A DNA stretch of 64,000 nt from the NCBI GenBank assembly GCA_020736575.1, contig JAGPYM010000004.1, positions 2,232,001 to 2,296,000 on the forward strand, in the 5' to 3' direction. This DNA comes from Thelonectria olida (lineage: Eukaryota > Ascomycota > Sordariomycetes > Hypocreales > Nectriaceae). A program made the translations under genes and the position numbers. Below the pieces are notes generated by a model. That model did no database searches and had not been told where the DNA came from. It saw only the letters and a program-made list of their open reading frames with translations. Below, one piece after another: positions 21,518 through 33,473 of the stretch; within the stretch, counting starts at the first letter, position 1; each line of letters begins with the position of its first letter.

Positions 21518-21963
21518 ATGTACCTATGAATCGTTCATGGTTCAGGGTCCCTCTGGCCCGGATGCACTATCGCTGGGCATGAACGGACCGGCTCCGCTCT
21601 TGCCCATCATGGGAGCCGCTGTCATTGGCTGTGGCGGATCATAGCTCGTCGATTTTTCAGAAGATGGACTGATGATGATAAAATTGGAGACCACCTTCAA
21701 CTTCTTCTCGTCGTGCCTTTCTCGCCGCCGCTTTTTCTCCTCGTTGCTGGCCTTCTCTTCTTGTCAATTCTTCCTTCTCACTCCGCTCAATTGGATCTGC
21801 CAACGAGATTGATCATACCGGAGCTCGAACCGCACCGAATGAACCGCCTCAATTCCTCTCTTGATCTGCTCGCCACAACCATCACGACTTTTTCTTCCTC
21901 CGCCTAAAGCATGCCGATACTTGTCCTCGTCGTTGCGGCTTAGCACTCACAAATCTCGACCCA

Positions 21964-24900
21964 ATGCTCGAGAGAACGGCTGTTGGCCTGGAATCATGTA
22001 CTCTCCAGCGCGTACTTCCGAAACCTACCAAGAGCTGTCGCCGATTGCACACGGCTTTCTGGCAGCATGGAGCTTCCGCCATTGACCTTTCCAGTAGCTG
22101 GCCTGGCCCAGCGCATGCCGCAGAGCTTGAAGCCGCCGATACCGCTTTGTCGTTCCAGCAGCCACAGTCAAGCTTGATGGCTTCCGCCTTTCTCCTCGAT
22201 TTCCTATATCCCAGCACCACTCTCCCGCTCTTGCGCCAAATATACCCCAGACTTCCGAGAACCGAGGAGGGGCGGCCAAACGCCCATGTACAACGAAGAC
22301 GGCAGTTTTCATCATCAACGGCAGATTCGACACTTCAATCGACGACCGAGAATAAACCAGGTTTGGAGGAAGCCAACTCCAGAAAACAGGAGGCAGACGA
22401 CAACCTCGGCCAAACCTCACCTCACGATGACCAGTTGAAACGGCTCGATCAACTGCTTGCAGACGAACGTGGCAACCACTATGTCGAGATTTGGGATATA
22501 TACACTCATCTAGACCATGATGTACGACTTTCAGTACGAGCTGATGTAGTCATGTACCTGGTCCACTCGCATGGGATTGTCGAGAACGGGAGAGCACTCT
22601 CGGTCTTTCGGCAGATCCCCGTTGAGGAGTTGGATAACGACCTTCTTGCCTCAGGAATCCTCCTGTTCCTGCGTGCAGGAGACTTGCGGTCCGCGATAGA
22701 GCAGTTCAGAGCTGGTCTCAAAGCCAAAGGCCTGACGGGAGGTCTTGAATATTTGCTCGCCGATGCGATCACGTCGAGGAAGTGGCGTTGGGCGTTGGAG
22801 GTCTGGACCGAGTACTACACTGCTGAAGTTGAAAGGAAAAGGAAACCCACCACGGAGCGATTACAGGAACTGAAAGGCATACCTAACCAAGGAAGCCTCT
22901 ATTTTGCATTCCGGAGTTACTTGACGACGGATGGCGCTCAATATCAGCGCAAGATCAGAGACGCAGGGGTACCACATGCCGCATTTCGTATGTTTCGGAG
23001 ACACTTTGCCGAAATGGCGCTGCGAGAGCCATGCGCCCCAGACCGGGCCGCCGTGATCCTCGAAACCTTACAAGACATAGACCTCTACAATGAGTACTTT
23101 GAGCGTATGCTTACACGTTGGTACGGAAAGCTGGAGACTAGGGGCACCATCAACAAGCTGCCCAAGATGTACGAACAATTCAAGCAAATACCAAATGCTG
23201 TGCCGACAATGAACGTTATACGAGGAATGTTCAAGATCTACTTCCCGAAAAACATGGATGGCCTCGAGCAACTTTACAAGGACTGGATCAAATGGAAGGG
23301 CGGCCTCAACAGGTGGGGCTACGAAAAGTTCCTCAAACTATACGCTTCGCGCGGCGAAGTCGACGTGGTCGAGAAACTCTGGGCCGAGTTTGCGAAGAGG
23401 TACCCGGTTATGCTTGAGACCGCCCGAGGTTTCAGGAGCATCCTCAATGTCTACGCCCAGACAGGGAACCCGTCCCAAGCAGAGAGGGTGATGAATGAGA
23501 TGGTCTCCAAATACAAGGCCGAGACTGACATCGATTGCTACAACATGCTCTTGAAGGCGTATGTGAGGGCCAACGACTACGAAAAGGTGCTCAGTTGTTT
23601 TCGCGAGGCTTCCGAGAAACACACGCCCGACTCTTGGACGTATGCGCACGTCATGGCTATGAGCTCGAAGAAAGGCGATCTGGAGACAACTCTCGACTTC
23701 TTCACCAAGTCACAGGAAGCCAAGGTCGAGGTTACAAAGGAGATATCGCTTGCGTTGGTGGTGGCTTACTGTCAGAACGATCTTCTCCAAGAAGCAGAAT
23801 CTCTCTGTGTCGAGCTGGCGCAACGCCGCCTCACCCATGCGACAACTTGGAACCAACTACTCAACTTCAATGGCGAAGCTCGTAATATTCAAAAATGCTA
23901 CCAGCTCCTTGAGCACATGAAGGGGTTTGGCATTGACTGGGACGAGGATACCTACCGGTTTCTCCTCCAAGCACTTGTCAACGTCGACCAGATTCACGCT
24001 GCATATGCTCTCCTCAAGGAAGCCGAGCAACAAGACATGTTTATTGTTTCACCAGAGCACTATGCAATCGTCATGGCTGGCGCTGCCCGTTGTGGCCAGC
24101 ATGCTCTAGTGGATAGCCTTCATTTCCAGATGAAGAAGTTAAACATGCCCGTCAGCTTCACCGCCTTGGTTGCCGTGGTTGAGTCAGCTGCGCAACAGAA
24201 ACCAGGCGTCCAACGAACGCTCAACCTAGCAAAGGAGTTTGTGGAACATCTCCAGAAGTCTCTAGCCGCACCAAGAAACATGCCTGGCCACACGCTAGGG
24301 AACGAGGGCGAAGCGGCCGCAATTCAAAGGAGCAATTTTCATGGAGTTGGACGAGCGATCGCCCTCTTGGTTCAGTTGAGGCAACTGACCACTGCTGAAG
24401 AACTCATGACTGTCTTTAACGAGATGTTTCCGGAGTATCAGGAAGCTGGTCAATATCCCGTGAATGTTGTGTCCGCCCTGATGACGGCCCACTACAAAGA
24501 CGGTGATCTCGACAAAGCCCTTGAGCTTTGGCGGAAGGCATGGGAGCACACCTTGGAGAAAAGCAAGAAGAAGGGCGGTGATGGTGTCTATGCTGGCACT
24601 GAGTATGATCTTTCTCGGGCAATCAATATCGCGTTGAAGGCGTTTCGGGACAAGAACGACGCCAACGGGTTGTCCGACTGTATTGACAACCTAACGAAGG
24701 AAGGATTCAAACTCACAAACGCCAGTTGGTCTCTTGCTGTTCGATATCTTTCCGAGGTGGGCCGCTGGGAACGAGCTATGTTCTGGTGCGAGACGATGCT
24801 TATGCCAGGCTGGCAAGGCTGGAGCTGGGGAAGGACGAGCAAAGACAAAGCTTTCTTCCGGAACACTCGTGCTTTGCGAGCGCCCAAGAACATCGTTTTT

Positions 24901-25545
24901 CGGCTGCAGCAGGAGTGGTTGAAGCTTCGCAAGATTGCTGCTTGGGACGGAGATGTCTCTCGCCAGCTGCACAACGCTGAGGATAGGTTTCCTCGTCTTT
25001 ACCAGGCCTTCAACGCCGCAGATGTCCAGACACTGCAGCTAACGCACCAGGTTGACACGAGTCGCAAACCTGTGCGAGACCTCGACAAGGTTCTCCGCAG
25101 TATGCCTTACGATGAGCTCTTGAAGGCCAAGGAGGCTCTTCTCAAGCAACTCTTGCGTGAACGTCAGCGCGAGAAGCGGTTGGGTATCGAAAAGCCAGCT
25201 ACCACAGATCCGGAGGAACAAAAACAACGGAAACAGGAGCTTCAGAGCAGGATTCGACGGTATGCTCTTACATGGGCGGAGCGGCGTGAGAAGCACCTCG
25301 CCGATAAGAGAGGAGATTTGTCTGAGGAGGGATCCGACGTCTCTGATATGGATCCGGATCAAGTCGTTGCCAAGGAGCGGATCGGCTATTGGAATAGCTT
25401 CTTCGACCGCTACGATCAGCGCCCCCATGGAGGTTACGGGCCGAAGGTCAAGGCACAAATTCCCGTTCCTCACATGAACAAGCATCGCCCCCATCCCAGG
25501 ACCTCCAGGCGGCCGAACAACAACAAGTCCAACAACGATGTATAA
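21964..25545 (+). CDS. Large mitochondrial pentatricopeptide-repeat protein (PET309/CYA-5-like)
   Basis: A single uninterrupted exon encodes 1193 residues. The N-terminus starts MLERTAVGLESCTLQRVLP and is rich in basic and hydroxylated residues, as in a matrix-targeting sequence. From about residue 150 to 950 the protein is helical, with recognisable PPR units such as DIDCYNMLLKAYVRANDYEK, TPDSWTYAHVMAMSSKKGD and DEDTYRFLLQALVNVDQIHA. PPR arrays bind single-stranded organellar RNA. The length and N-terminus resemble the ascomycete proteins related to Neurospora CYA-5 and yeast Pet309, which are needed for cox1 mRNA stability or translation. That assignment is from memory of the family and remains an inference. 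The C-terminal 150 residues are basic and charged (ERQREKRLGIEKP, RRPNNNKSNN). Confidence 0.9.
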   Translation: MLERTAVGLESCTLQRVLPKPTKSCRRLHTAFWQHGASAIDLSSSWPGPAHAAELEAADTALSFQQPQSSLMASAFLLDFLYPSTTLPLLRQIYPRLPRTEEGRPNAHVQRRRQFSSSTADSTLQSTTENKPGLEEANSRKQEADDNLGQTSPHDDQLKRLDQLLADERGNHYVEIWDIYTHLDHDVRLSVRADVVMYLVHSHGIVENGRALSVFRQIPVEELDNDLLASGILLFLRAGDLRSAIEQFRAGLKAKGLTGGLEYLLADAITSRKWRWALEVWTEYYTAEVERKRKPTTERLQELKGIPNQGSLYFAFRSYLTTDGAQYQRKIRDAGVPHAAFRMFRRHFAEMALREPCAPDRAAVILETLQDIDLYNEYFERMLTRWYGKLETRGTINKLPKMYEQFKQIPNAVPTMNVIRGMFKIYFPKNMDGLEQLYKDWIKWKGGLNRWGYEKFLKLYASRGEVDVVEKLWAEFAKRYPVMLETARGFRSILNVYAQTGNPSQAERVMNEMVSKYKAETDIDCYNMLLKAYVRANDYEKVLSCFREASEKHTPDSWTYAHVMAMSSKKGDLETTLDFFTKSQEAKVEVTKEISLALVVAYCQNDLLQEAESLCVELAQRRLTHATTWNQLLNFNGEARNIQKCYQLLEHMKGFGIDWDEDTYRFLLQALVNVDQIHAAYALLKEAEQQDMFIVSPEHYAIVMAGAARCGQHALVDSLHFQMKKLNMPVSFTALVAVVESAAQQKPGVQRTLNLAKEFVEHLQKSLAAPRNMPGHTLGNEGEAAAIQRSNFHGVGRAIALLVQLRQLTTAEELMTVFNEMFPEYQEAGQYPVNVVSALMTAHYKDGDLDKALELWRKAWEHTLEKSKKKGGDGVYAGTEYDLSRAINIALKAFRDKNDANGLSDCIDNLTKEGFKLTNASWSLAVRYLSEVGRWERAMFWCETMLMPGWQGWSWGRTSKDKAFFRNTRALRAPKNIVFRLQQEWLKLRKIAAWDGDVSRQLHNAEDRFPRLYQAFNAADVQTLQLTHQVDTSRKPVRDLDKVLRSMPYDELLKAKEALLKQLLRERQREKRLGIEKPATTDPEEQKQRKQELQSRIRRYALTWAERREKHLADKRGDLSEEGSDVSDMDPDQVVAKERIGYWNSFFDRYDQRPHGGYGPKVKAQIPVPHMNKHRPHPRTSRRPNNNKSNNDV

Positions 25546-26212
25546 ATGATAGACGGTGGCAGGAGTCTAACACTGGTAACTTTTATGTCTCACTTTTTGC
25601 ATAGAGCGGGATGGAGTTTTTTTGTACGAGACTGATATAGACGGGAGGCGCATTCATCTGCATGAAGAGACGGAGTTGGATGGATATTTGTCCGTTGAGT
25701 ATGAATATGAGGAGGAGGATGAGACGAAACATGGTATTCGTGTTCGTGTACAAACACCCTACTGATTATGTTGCACTTTATATCTGTATTATCTGTATAA
25801 CAAAAATAACGACACCATCTACAATGTTTATCCCACCATTCTGGATGGTGCGGCTCTATAACAACATTGCCTACCTCCTTGAGCGTGCGTAGGTAAGTTG
25901 GGCGTCTCACTAACATTGTCCTTCTTCGCAACTACTGAGCCCGAGTTGGTTGTTTAGAGATGGTGTACTGTTTGAGACAAGTAGTAGGAATTTCCTATCA
26001 AACATCTATGGTATCAAATAACGTTGCTCCTCTAAACCACCGGCGCCTATGTCCAGTAAAATAGCAAACCTCCCAATCCATAACTCCAAGATCCAGATAT
26101 ATAACCAACCCAGTCTATGCGGCGAAATTCACACTACCCCTTCCTAGGGGACATGGTTTATTTACAAAATGTACGTAAAATGGAGCAGAGATGTCGTGTA
26201 TGTGTCACCCAT
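25546..26212. other. Convergent intergenic region, 3' flanks only
   Basis: This 667-nt spacer lies between the stops of the PPR and Atos-domain genes. It is A+T-rich and presumably contains both 3' UTRs and polyadenylation sites. No further feature is supported. Confidence 0.55.
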
Positions 26213-28635
26213 TCAGGGAGTCACATCTTCGTCACCGGGCGCATAAGGCGGCGGCGGAGGCTTTACACCCAAAGATCGTAGCCGCTGGGAGAGGAGACCT
26301 TCTGCACCGTTGGGCGAGCCATTGACAACAGGCGCAAATGCATTACCGCCGTAGCCGAGGTCTCCCTTGTTAAGCTTCTCGTACAACGTCGGGCCCCGGG
26401 GTGCGGGAGACGTGGGAGCTGAGTTGGTGGTCGAGGGTGCACTAGCTTGGGACGAGTCTGGGGAACGAATGCCGCCAGGGGCTGCTCTGACATTGTCGGT
26501 GGGATGCGTTGTGAGAGAAAAGGGAATGGGCTCGATTGGGTGAGTGTTGCCGGCAGCGAACGAAGAAGGGGCAGCATTGCCATAAATACCGTCCATCATG
26601 TCAAAAGCTTGACTGGAAGTTCCTATGTTAAACCCGGCGCTTCGCCTGCGCCAAGCTTTTTCAGCAGCGAGTATGGGCCCTGGACCTGAGAGCGCAGGAG
26701 TCGGAGGATGCATGACGCGGACAGGTTTATAAGGTGTGTAGCGCGGCTCTGGCCAAGTTGTCTCATTGCGCAGTTTCTCCTTGCCGTCGGGGACGCGATT
26801 GGCGAAGACAATACGGATGCTTTTGTACAGGTAGAAGCGGCCTTTGGCGGGTGAACAAATGTGCAGGTGAACGAGATATCGCAGAATAGGTTTGTCCATA
26901 GAATCCAACTCAGACGTGGGCGGGACATTGTCAATGATGGGACCAGCCGAGTAGCTACGTTGACGGACAAACGTCTTGCTTCCCGGCTCCATGCCCGTGA
27001 GATCATATGGAACCAGGAAGAGCTTGACTGCCGTCTTGTTCGGGTTCTTGATGATGATCTGGATCTGCCCCTTTTCTGGGATTCGGTAGCTCCCTCCTGG
27101 GGGGGCTTTTGGACCAAGAGACTTTCGCCGCGCTCTTGAGTTCCGACGAGCGTTCGTTTCTGGACTCTTGCCAGCCCTCATATCGATATCGTCTTCGATT
27201 GATGTCCGCTCCGTATAGCGACTTTGGGCTTTCCTCTTCGACCTCTGCTCATCGTCCGGGTTTGGAAGCCCGTTCTCTAGGTCAATCTGCCCCACGTAAG
27301 GACTCGGGCCGTCCTCCGAACTGGATCGTCCGTGAGATGTGCTGCTGTAGCTGTAGTACACAGCTGGGAATGAGAGACTGACGTGAGGTGGGCACTTGAG
27401 ACTGGATTTGCATTTTCCCTTGCCGAGAACACCAATTTGAGCCACAAACTCTAGAGGTTTGGAGGGGGTAGTGGACATGCGACCTCGAAGGATGCTCTCT
27501 TCGTAAGAGCCAACCATAGAGGCATGGTGTAATGGCGATGAGTCAGAAACAAAGGACGATCGCCGAGAACGGAGAAAGGCAGGCGTTTGAGGAGAGTCTC
27601 CTTGCTGTCCTTGCAAGAAGCTCGGGGTCGAAGTCAGGGACCTTCTTGGCTGGTGTGCCTGGTAAGGAAAAGCTTCTCTCCGGTAAGAGGGCGGCACCCT
27701 CGGAGGCAGGGAATATCTCGGCGAGGGCGAAATGAAGGGAGAAGAGGTGCCTGAAACCGAGGTATGGCGTCGAGAGCCAATTCTCGTGGAGAAATCGATG
27801 CCATCCAGCGGCATGGACAAATCAAACTCGTCGTAACTCTCAGACTGAACGAGCGGGCTGGTAGGTGGCTTATAGACGAAGCTCGATGAGAAGGAGGACG
27901 ACAGAGGGGACGTGGTAGATTGGAAGCTCTCGGCGCTCTCGAAGAAAGGGATTCTCTGGTCGTAATTGAGGGATGGAAAATCCCTTGATGACGAAGTCCT
28001 AACCCAAGGGGTTTGAATCGAGGTCGAACGAGTATCGTGATGTGCTAGGTTGGCAAGCCCGGCACGTTCATCTGAGTGTGTTTCCTCCTTGGTAAAGTCG
28101 CCACTGTGAAGAGCAGACCGGGGTCGTTCGATGCTAAGGCCGTCCTGCAGCCTGTTGTCGGAGCTCTCAAGTGATTCGTTCTTCGTAGGGGTGATTTGAG
28201 CGGGTGGGAGAAGATTCGGGGTTTCGGAGGGAGTTTGGCATCTTTTGGGGGTGGTAGGAGTGTTGGCATGCTGGAGGAAGGTCTCGAGCTGTAGGACGAA
28301 CATTGGCATTAGCACGTGAGACACGATAGACAGAGGAGGAAATTGGAAATTGATCTACGTACATGGCGATTTGGAATCCAAGTAGGGGACTGGGCTCGCT
28401 TCAACCTCTCAATGAGGGTAGCCCGATCCGATATGGCAGGTTCATTGTCTAATACCGGCGTCTGGGAACGACGTGGGCTATCGGGGATCGGGCCTTCGCA
28501 AAGCTCGGTACGGATGCTCGCTTCGGAGAGTCGCCTGTGACTGGGAGGACCGGAGATGGAGACGGAGACGACATCAATGGGAGACGGCTCGACTGGGGAG
28601 TCGTGATGGTCGAAATCGTCCTGGAAAATGGGCAT
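26213..28635 (-). CDS. Atos-like (FAM214/DUF4210 and chromosome-segregation domain) protein
   Basis: Exons 28635-28363 and 28288-26213 give 782 residues. The intron (GTACGT..GCTAAT..CAG) joins IPNRH to LETFL in frame. The first 365 residues are serine- and proline-rich and probably disordered. The DUF4210 motif begins near 370: FVAQIGVLGKGKCKSSLKCP. The second conserved block starts near 488 (SYRIPEKGQIQIIIKNPNKT) and ends with RYLVHLHICSPAKGRFYLYK and VFANRVPDGKEKLRNE. The two blocks together define the Atos family, conserved from fungi to animals. The fission-yeast relative is linked to meiotic chromosome segregation, and animal Atos proteins act in transcriptional control; the molecular role here is unknown. 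A proline/serine tail closes the protein. Confidence 0.9.
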
Positions 28636-30802
28636 GCTGATGGGGGATGAGGGTTCACAGCGAGGCTGTAGAACCGGGAGAGCTCGAGTTCATCAATATT
28701 CGTAGATTGGAACGGGTATTGCGGGTTTGTGACTAAGGTAGCAGAAGGCGGAAGTCGAGCCTGAGCCTGAGCTTGAGCTTGAGCCTTCGGCTACCTTTTT
28801 TTAGTTCAATATCGAACAAGACTCAGGGTCGAAGGTGAGGCGGAGGTGGGTATCATGCCATGCAGGCGGCTGCCAGGGCGGTCGTGGGTCTGGAGGAGCT
28901 GGGGATCTAGGATCGTGATCGTGGGACGTCATCCACGGATCTGATGACGAGGAGTGAGACTATGCTCAACCGAGACAAGGACGACGAGAGGGAGTTGAAG
29001 GAGAGAGAGAGCGGGAGAGTATATGATTAGGGGGGCAAAGACGGAGTAAAGTAATGGGAATGATCAATCACATCCGACAAGATGACGAGGAGAAACGTAT
29101 CCGTAACCAAACAAAGACAAGATGGCATTCAGAGAGAGTTGTTATGATACGACGTTGACATCAAGGTTAACGATGGATGCGGAGCTTGGGGAAGGCACTT
29201 TGCTGTAAACGTCGTCGGCGACAGCCACCGAACAGCAAACACAGGGCAGGCACTGAAGGGGCGCTGACGGACAGTGACGGACACTGGTCACAGCGGCACA
29301 AGCGGCGCCGATGGCGGTGAAAAAAACTTGGACCGAAGCAAAGTCAGTGACAAGACCCCCGGAACAGGAAGCCATCCTCTGTTGGGTAAAAGCTATCCGA
29401 CGGGCGAGTGGAGGAAGTGGAGGACGGTGGACGGGTGGAGAGATGCAAAGTGGAGAGACTTTTTTCTGTCATTGTGACCTGTGACTCTTTTTTCTTTCAG
29501 GTTGTAATCATGTGTGTGACGGGTGGTGACTTGGTTTCTGGCCTCATATCTACATACAGCATCGTTCGTTGTAGATCAATAATACCAAAGCATGAAGCCG
29601 GAAACGGAGATGACTTGTCCCCTCGCATAAAATTCAATCGGCAATGTCGGGACAAAACAGCAAACAATCAACAAGCAACTCACACGACGTCTCCGCGCTC
29701 CGGGTTCTGCTGCAAACTGCAAACTGCACCGTCCTGCAAGCCCGCGGGTTCGAGCTGCATCAGTAGACTACATCCCTTGCGGCAGGGGACCGATTCGTTT
29801 TCCCTCTGGTCTGGAACCCTTGGACCGATACAGAAGCAGGTACACGAGACATTGTTCCCGAGAAGGGTTGTCATTAGCATGACAGCCAAGCAAGATTCGT
29901 TGTCAGTCTCACGCTGGACGGGACTGGTTAATACCGACAGTTCCATTCTGTATCGATAGCTCGGACAGATATTCACGGTGGTCCGTCCACTTGCAACTAA
30001 TGAACCAAATCAAACCCAATCCACTGATCTAAAGCTGATGAAAGTTTGGGTGCTGTGTGACCAAGACTGTTTCACTCCTCTGACGTGGACTTGTGGCCGA
30101 GAACCAATACCGGCGGTGTGGCGATGCTCTATGAAACGGATGCTTTGTCTGGACCTTATTCTGGTCTACAAATCGCATCTCGCGCTGCACATGTGCCGTT
30201 TCCGTACGAAGCACAGTATTCGTAGGCCATTCCTACACCTGTAAACCTGCGACTGTGGCATGAGGTTCGTTGGCTGGCTATGGTACGTATGCTCGACCTG
30301 CCTCATACATACCAACCTCCTCGTGTGTGCATTACATGACATGTATCGATAAGTGTAAACACGGCATCCAATTCCATCGTGGTCACCAAAACCGTACCGT
30401 GGTCCATGCCCCGGCAGTGCTTCCTACCCAGTCGTTCTAATGCCTCGTCAGGCCATAATCGTTTTCTTGCATTGCGCTCTCGGACCCGTCAGTCAGCTCA
30501 CTATCATTCTCGCGGCTCATCCGATGATTATTATGTACAGCAAACTACGTACGATATTTGCTCCGACTTTCGCCTTTTCCTCCGTCTGCGGGTTGCCGGG
30601 TGTTTGGTCCTTGGCTCCACCCGTTCCGACTTGCTCACGGTGAGGACGGCGAAGCTTGGTCAAGCACGGTGAATGAATAGGCCCCCACTTTTCACACCTT
30701 CCACTCACCGAAAACATACGTACCTCAAGTTTCATTTCTCAGTAGCGGCTTCATCAATATCAACGACACCTCTCTTCTTCATACGCCTCACATATACCCG
30801 CC
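28636..30802. other. Divergent intergenic region, no gene seen
   Basis: This 2.2-kb spacer separates the Atos-domain and FYV7 starts. A GAGCCT/GAGCTT purine-rich stretch lies at 28758-28783. Open frames at 29408-29959 and 30379-30735 lack ATG context, splice continuity or motifs. It presumably holds both promoters. Confidence 0.5.
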
Positions 30803-31526
30803 ATGGCTCCGAAACGCTCACTCAAGGCCTCAGAGCCCGAGTCTTCCGCCAAGAAGGCAAAACACGGCTTCAGAGTCGGTCCCGAGAATTTGCCAGACGG
30901 TCCCTGGCGCCGAAAAGGTTCGTCGCTTCATCTACCATGAGAATTTTTCCACACACACCCACACGACCTCAACATAGCTTATATACATGAAGCGCTAACA
31001 GCCCACCACTTTAGTCACAAAAATCAAGAAGGAATTGATTCACAAAGCAAAAGTCAAGAAAGCATACTCCAAGCTTAAAGTGCGCGAGCAGGAGGCTGCT
31101 TTGTCAAAGCCTCAGCTTGCTGCCGTTGATAACGATGCCCATGATGAAGCCCAGGAGGAAGACAAAGAGGCCGAGGAGCAGCTCCATCCTACTCGGAAAC
31201 TCATGATTGCCGACGAGGACAAGGCACAAGAAAATGTCGAGGCAGATGCGGAAAGTAACCACAAGGGTGACGGCCAGCGGCGGAGAACGCGGCGGCCGGG
31301 ATACTACGACAAGCAGCTCAAGAAGGCTGATGAACGAAAAAAAGAAGCCGAGGAGCGACAGCAGGAGTTTCAGAGGCGAAGGGAAGAGCGCGAGCGCAAG
31401 CTGGCTGACCGCGAGAGGTTCAAGAAGGCCATGGCCAAGACTCGCGACCGCGATGGCAACAAGAAACTCGGCAGGGAGAGCACACTGCTACTTGATAAAG
31501 TCAAGAGGATGATGGCCGACAAGTGA
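30803..31526 (+). CDS. FYV7: rRNA-processing protein FYV7
   Basis: Exons 30803-30917 and 31015-31526 encode 208 residues. The 97-nt intron (GTTCGT..GCTAACAG..TTTAG) joins WRRK to VTKIKKELIHKAKVKKAYS, the family core. FYV7 is a small, highly charged nucleolar protein needed in yeast for early 35S pre-rRNA cleavage in 40S subunit assembly. The middle is acidic (EEDKEAEEQ). The C-terminal third is a basic, coiled-coil-like helix with RRPGYYDKQLKKADERKKEA and RERFKKAMAKTR, as in family members. The start context is CCGCCATGG, close to the eukaryotic optimum. Length is in the expected range for a filamentous fungus. Confidence 0.9.
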
Positions 31527-33440
31527 AGAATCAGGGGGCCGTTAGGACGACGAACGATGTTCCCTGGAGAAAGAAGAAAAGTTTGGGGCGTTTTGGTCTT
31601 TGGAATATGAGCCGAGAAGCGCTCACGTCAACTCGATAGATTGGGTAATATCTTCCTCCAGCTCGTTTTCTAAAATTGAGAAAACCAGCTGCTCGGATGC
31701 TTTTTTTCAGAATGATACCATCGTATTCACCAGCTCCGGGTTTCAACTTCACATTCACATCAGGTTAATCTACTTCTCACCAGCTGAACTCCCGGCTCCC
31801 GGCTGGAGGCTAACTCATGACAGCAATGTCTGCGACCAAACTCTGAACCGTGTTCAGCATCACAGACCCCCAGAGCTGCATCGACTACGATCTGGGGTTT
31901 GCCCGTTCACACCGGAAACCGCAACTTGGTCAAACTTACACTCACCGCTCGCAAATCTCAACATAGATGGATAGGCGCAGCGGTCTACCTTACTCTATCT
32001 GAGGAAGTGACGCCTTAGCATCTCACATTCGGTCCGTGATTCCGTCCCCGCGAGGTCCCTATTCTGCCACCATGTCGATTTCATTTTGATTCGATTGGGC
32101 GGCCGACACTTCGCGGAGAGGGGGATTCCTAGTGCATTGTTTCAGATCTGAGATGGAAACCTTTGCGCAACGTGGTTTTTCGAGGTTGTATGGAAGGATC
32201 AGGGCGCTGTTCGCACAATCCTAATGGAGCGAGATGCATGAGTTGGGAAGATTGAGGCCGGTTGCGTTGAGAGGCTACGTGTAACCTCAACTTCCCGGGA
32301 TGGGCCGCTCATCTGGACGGTTCCGCTCAGTTCCCTTCTTCAGAGTGAGACACGCAGGGTGCTGTGCCGCTTGGTATAATGTCCGATGGCAGTCTGCGCT
32401 CGGGTCTCCCGTGATATGTGCGGCATTGTCCAGAAGCTTTTGCCCAACAAGGGCAATTGCTTCACCCTGCATATGTACTTAGTAGTAAGCAGGGCGATCC
32501 GGTCTGTCCTGCCGATGTTGCATCTACCTCGGTCGCTTATTTGCAGCATCACGACGAGGCAGGGATAGGGAAGATGGAATGTAATCCGTACGGTAGAAGG
32601 GCAAAGAGACGGATATGCCACCCCGTCCGCGGCTTGACGGACATGGGAAAGAGAGGGGAAAAGAGGAGCCTAGATCGACATTTGACAGGTGCCCTTGGCC
32701 CTCCCCGGAGGATTCCCCAACGGTGCCAATGCATGAGGTTGTGGGTCGTGGTGAAGGACGCAGCAAGGGGATCACAAGATGGTTATACCGGACATGCCGG
32801 GCCAGCTGTCAGGGGGAGAAAGCAGTTGGAATCAGCCTCGTGGGTACGTCTGAAGGAAAGCGGGTTTTACAGATTTCAAGGCGTTGCAACGGAGGATGAG
32901 ACTTTTCCTGCCAAGGTTGAGAGTGAAAGTCAGCCTTGAAGCGACGTGGATCATTGGCGGATTGGCGGAGGGGGGGAGGGAGGGGGCGTGGGCGATTTGG
33001 CGATATGAAGCTGCAAGGGACGGAACGGCATGGTCCATCTGGACTTCTGAGAGCGATCGTGGGCCTGTGCCTGCGCGCGTTGTGTGCGTGTGCCTGAGCA
33101 GTTTGTGACTTTGTGTTTCATCAAAGGCCAAAGTGGAGCGTAGCAGACATATCACTTTTGCCTCTTCTTTGGTAGCTGGCGTTGCGTCGACGTTGCGTCG
33201 ATGGTGACATGTCTGCTGCCGCTGGGTTTGAAGTCGAGTGCCCACTGCCTATCCATCTGCGACAAGAAGGACTGCACACCTAATGATGATGCGTAGCCAT
33301 AACCTAAAGACTGCGCAGTGGCGGTTAAAACTGTGACTCGTTGTGTATGTGGTACTTTGTACGGAGTACGGCAGTTGAGATTTGTCCGCGACCCCACCGA
33401 GAGGCAAAAGAAGAGTTTGAAACACGGGCTCGTTGGGGGC

Positions 33441-33442
<2 letters not shown>

Positions 33443-33472
<30 letters not shown>
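33443..33472. repeat. Poly(T) tract, 30 nt
   Basis: An uninterrupted run of 30 T on the + strand lies in the gene-free region. No tRNA, SINE or retroelement body is visible beside it. Confidence 0.9.

Positions 33473-33473
<1 letters not shown>

Larger units (their letters stand above)
20837..21963. other. Intergenic region with homopolymers and an inverted-repeat element
   Basis: The spacer holds a T28 run (20951-20978), a C11 run (21325-21335), an A16 run (21426-21441) and the inverted repeat listed separately. The last 250 nt are C/T-rich and probably form the promoter and leader of the PPR gene. No coding feature is supported. Confidence 0.55.

Noticed and set aside
29740..29765. GGTTCGAG string resembling a tRNA B-box
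   Set aside because: No flanking T-stem pairing and no acceptor stem at tRNA distance.
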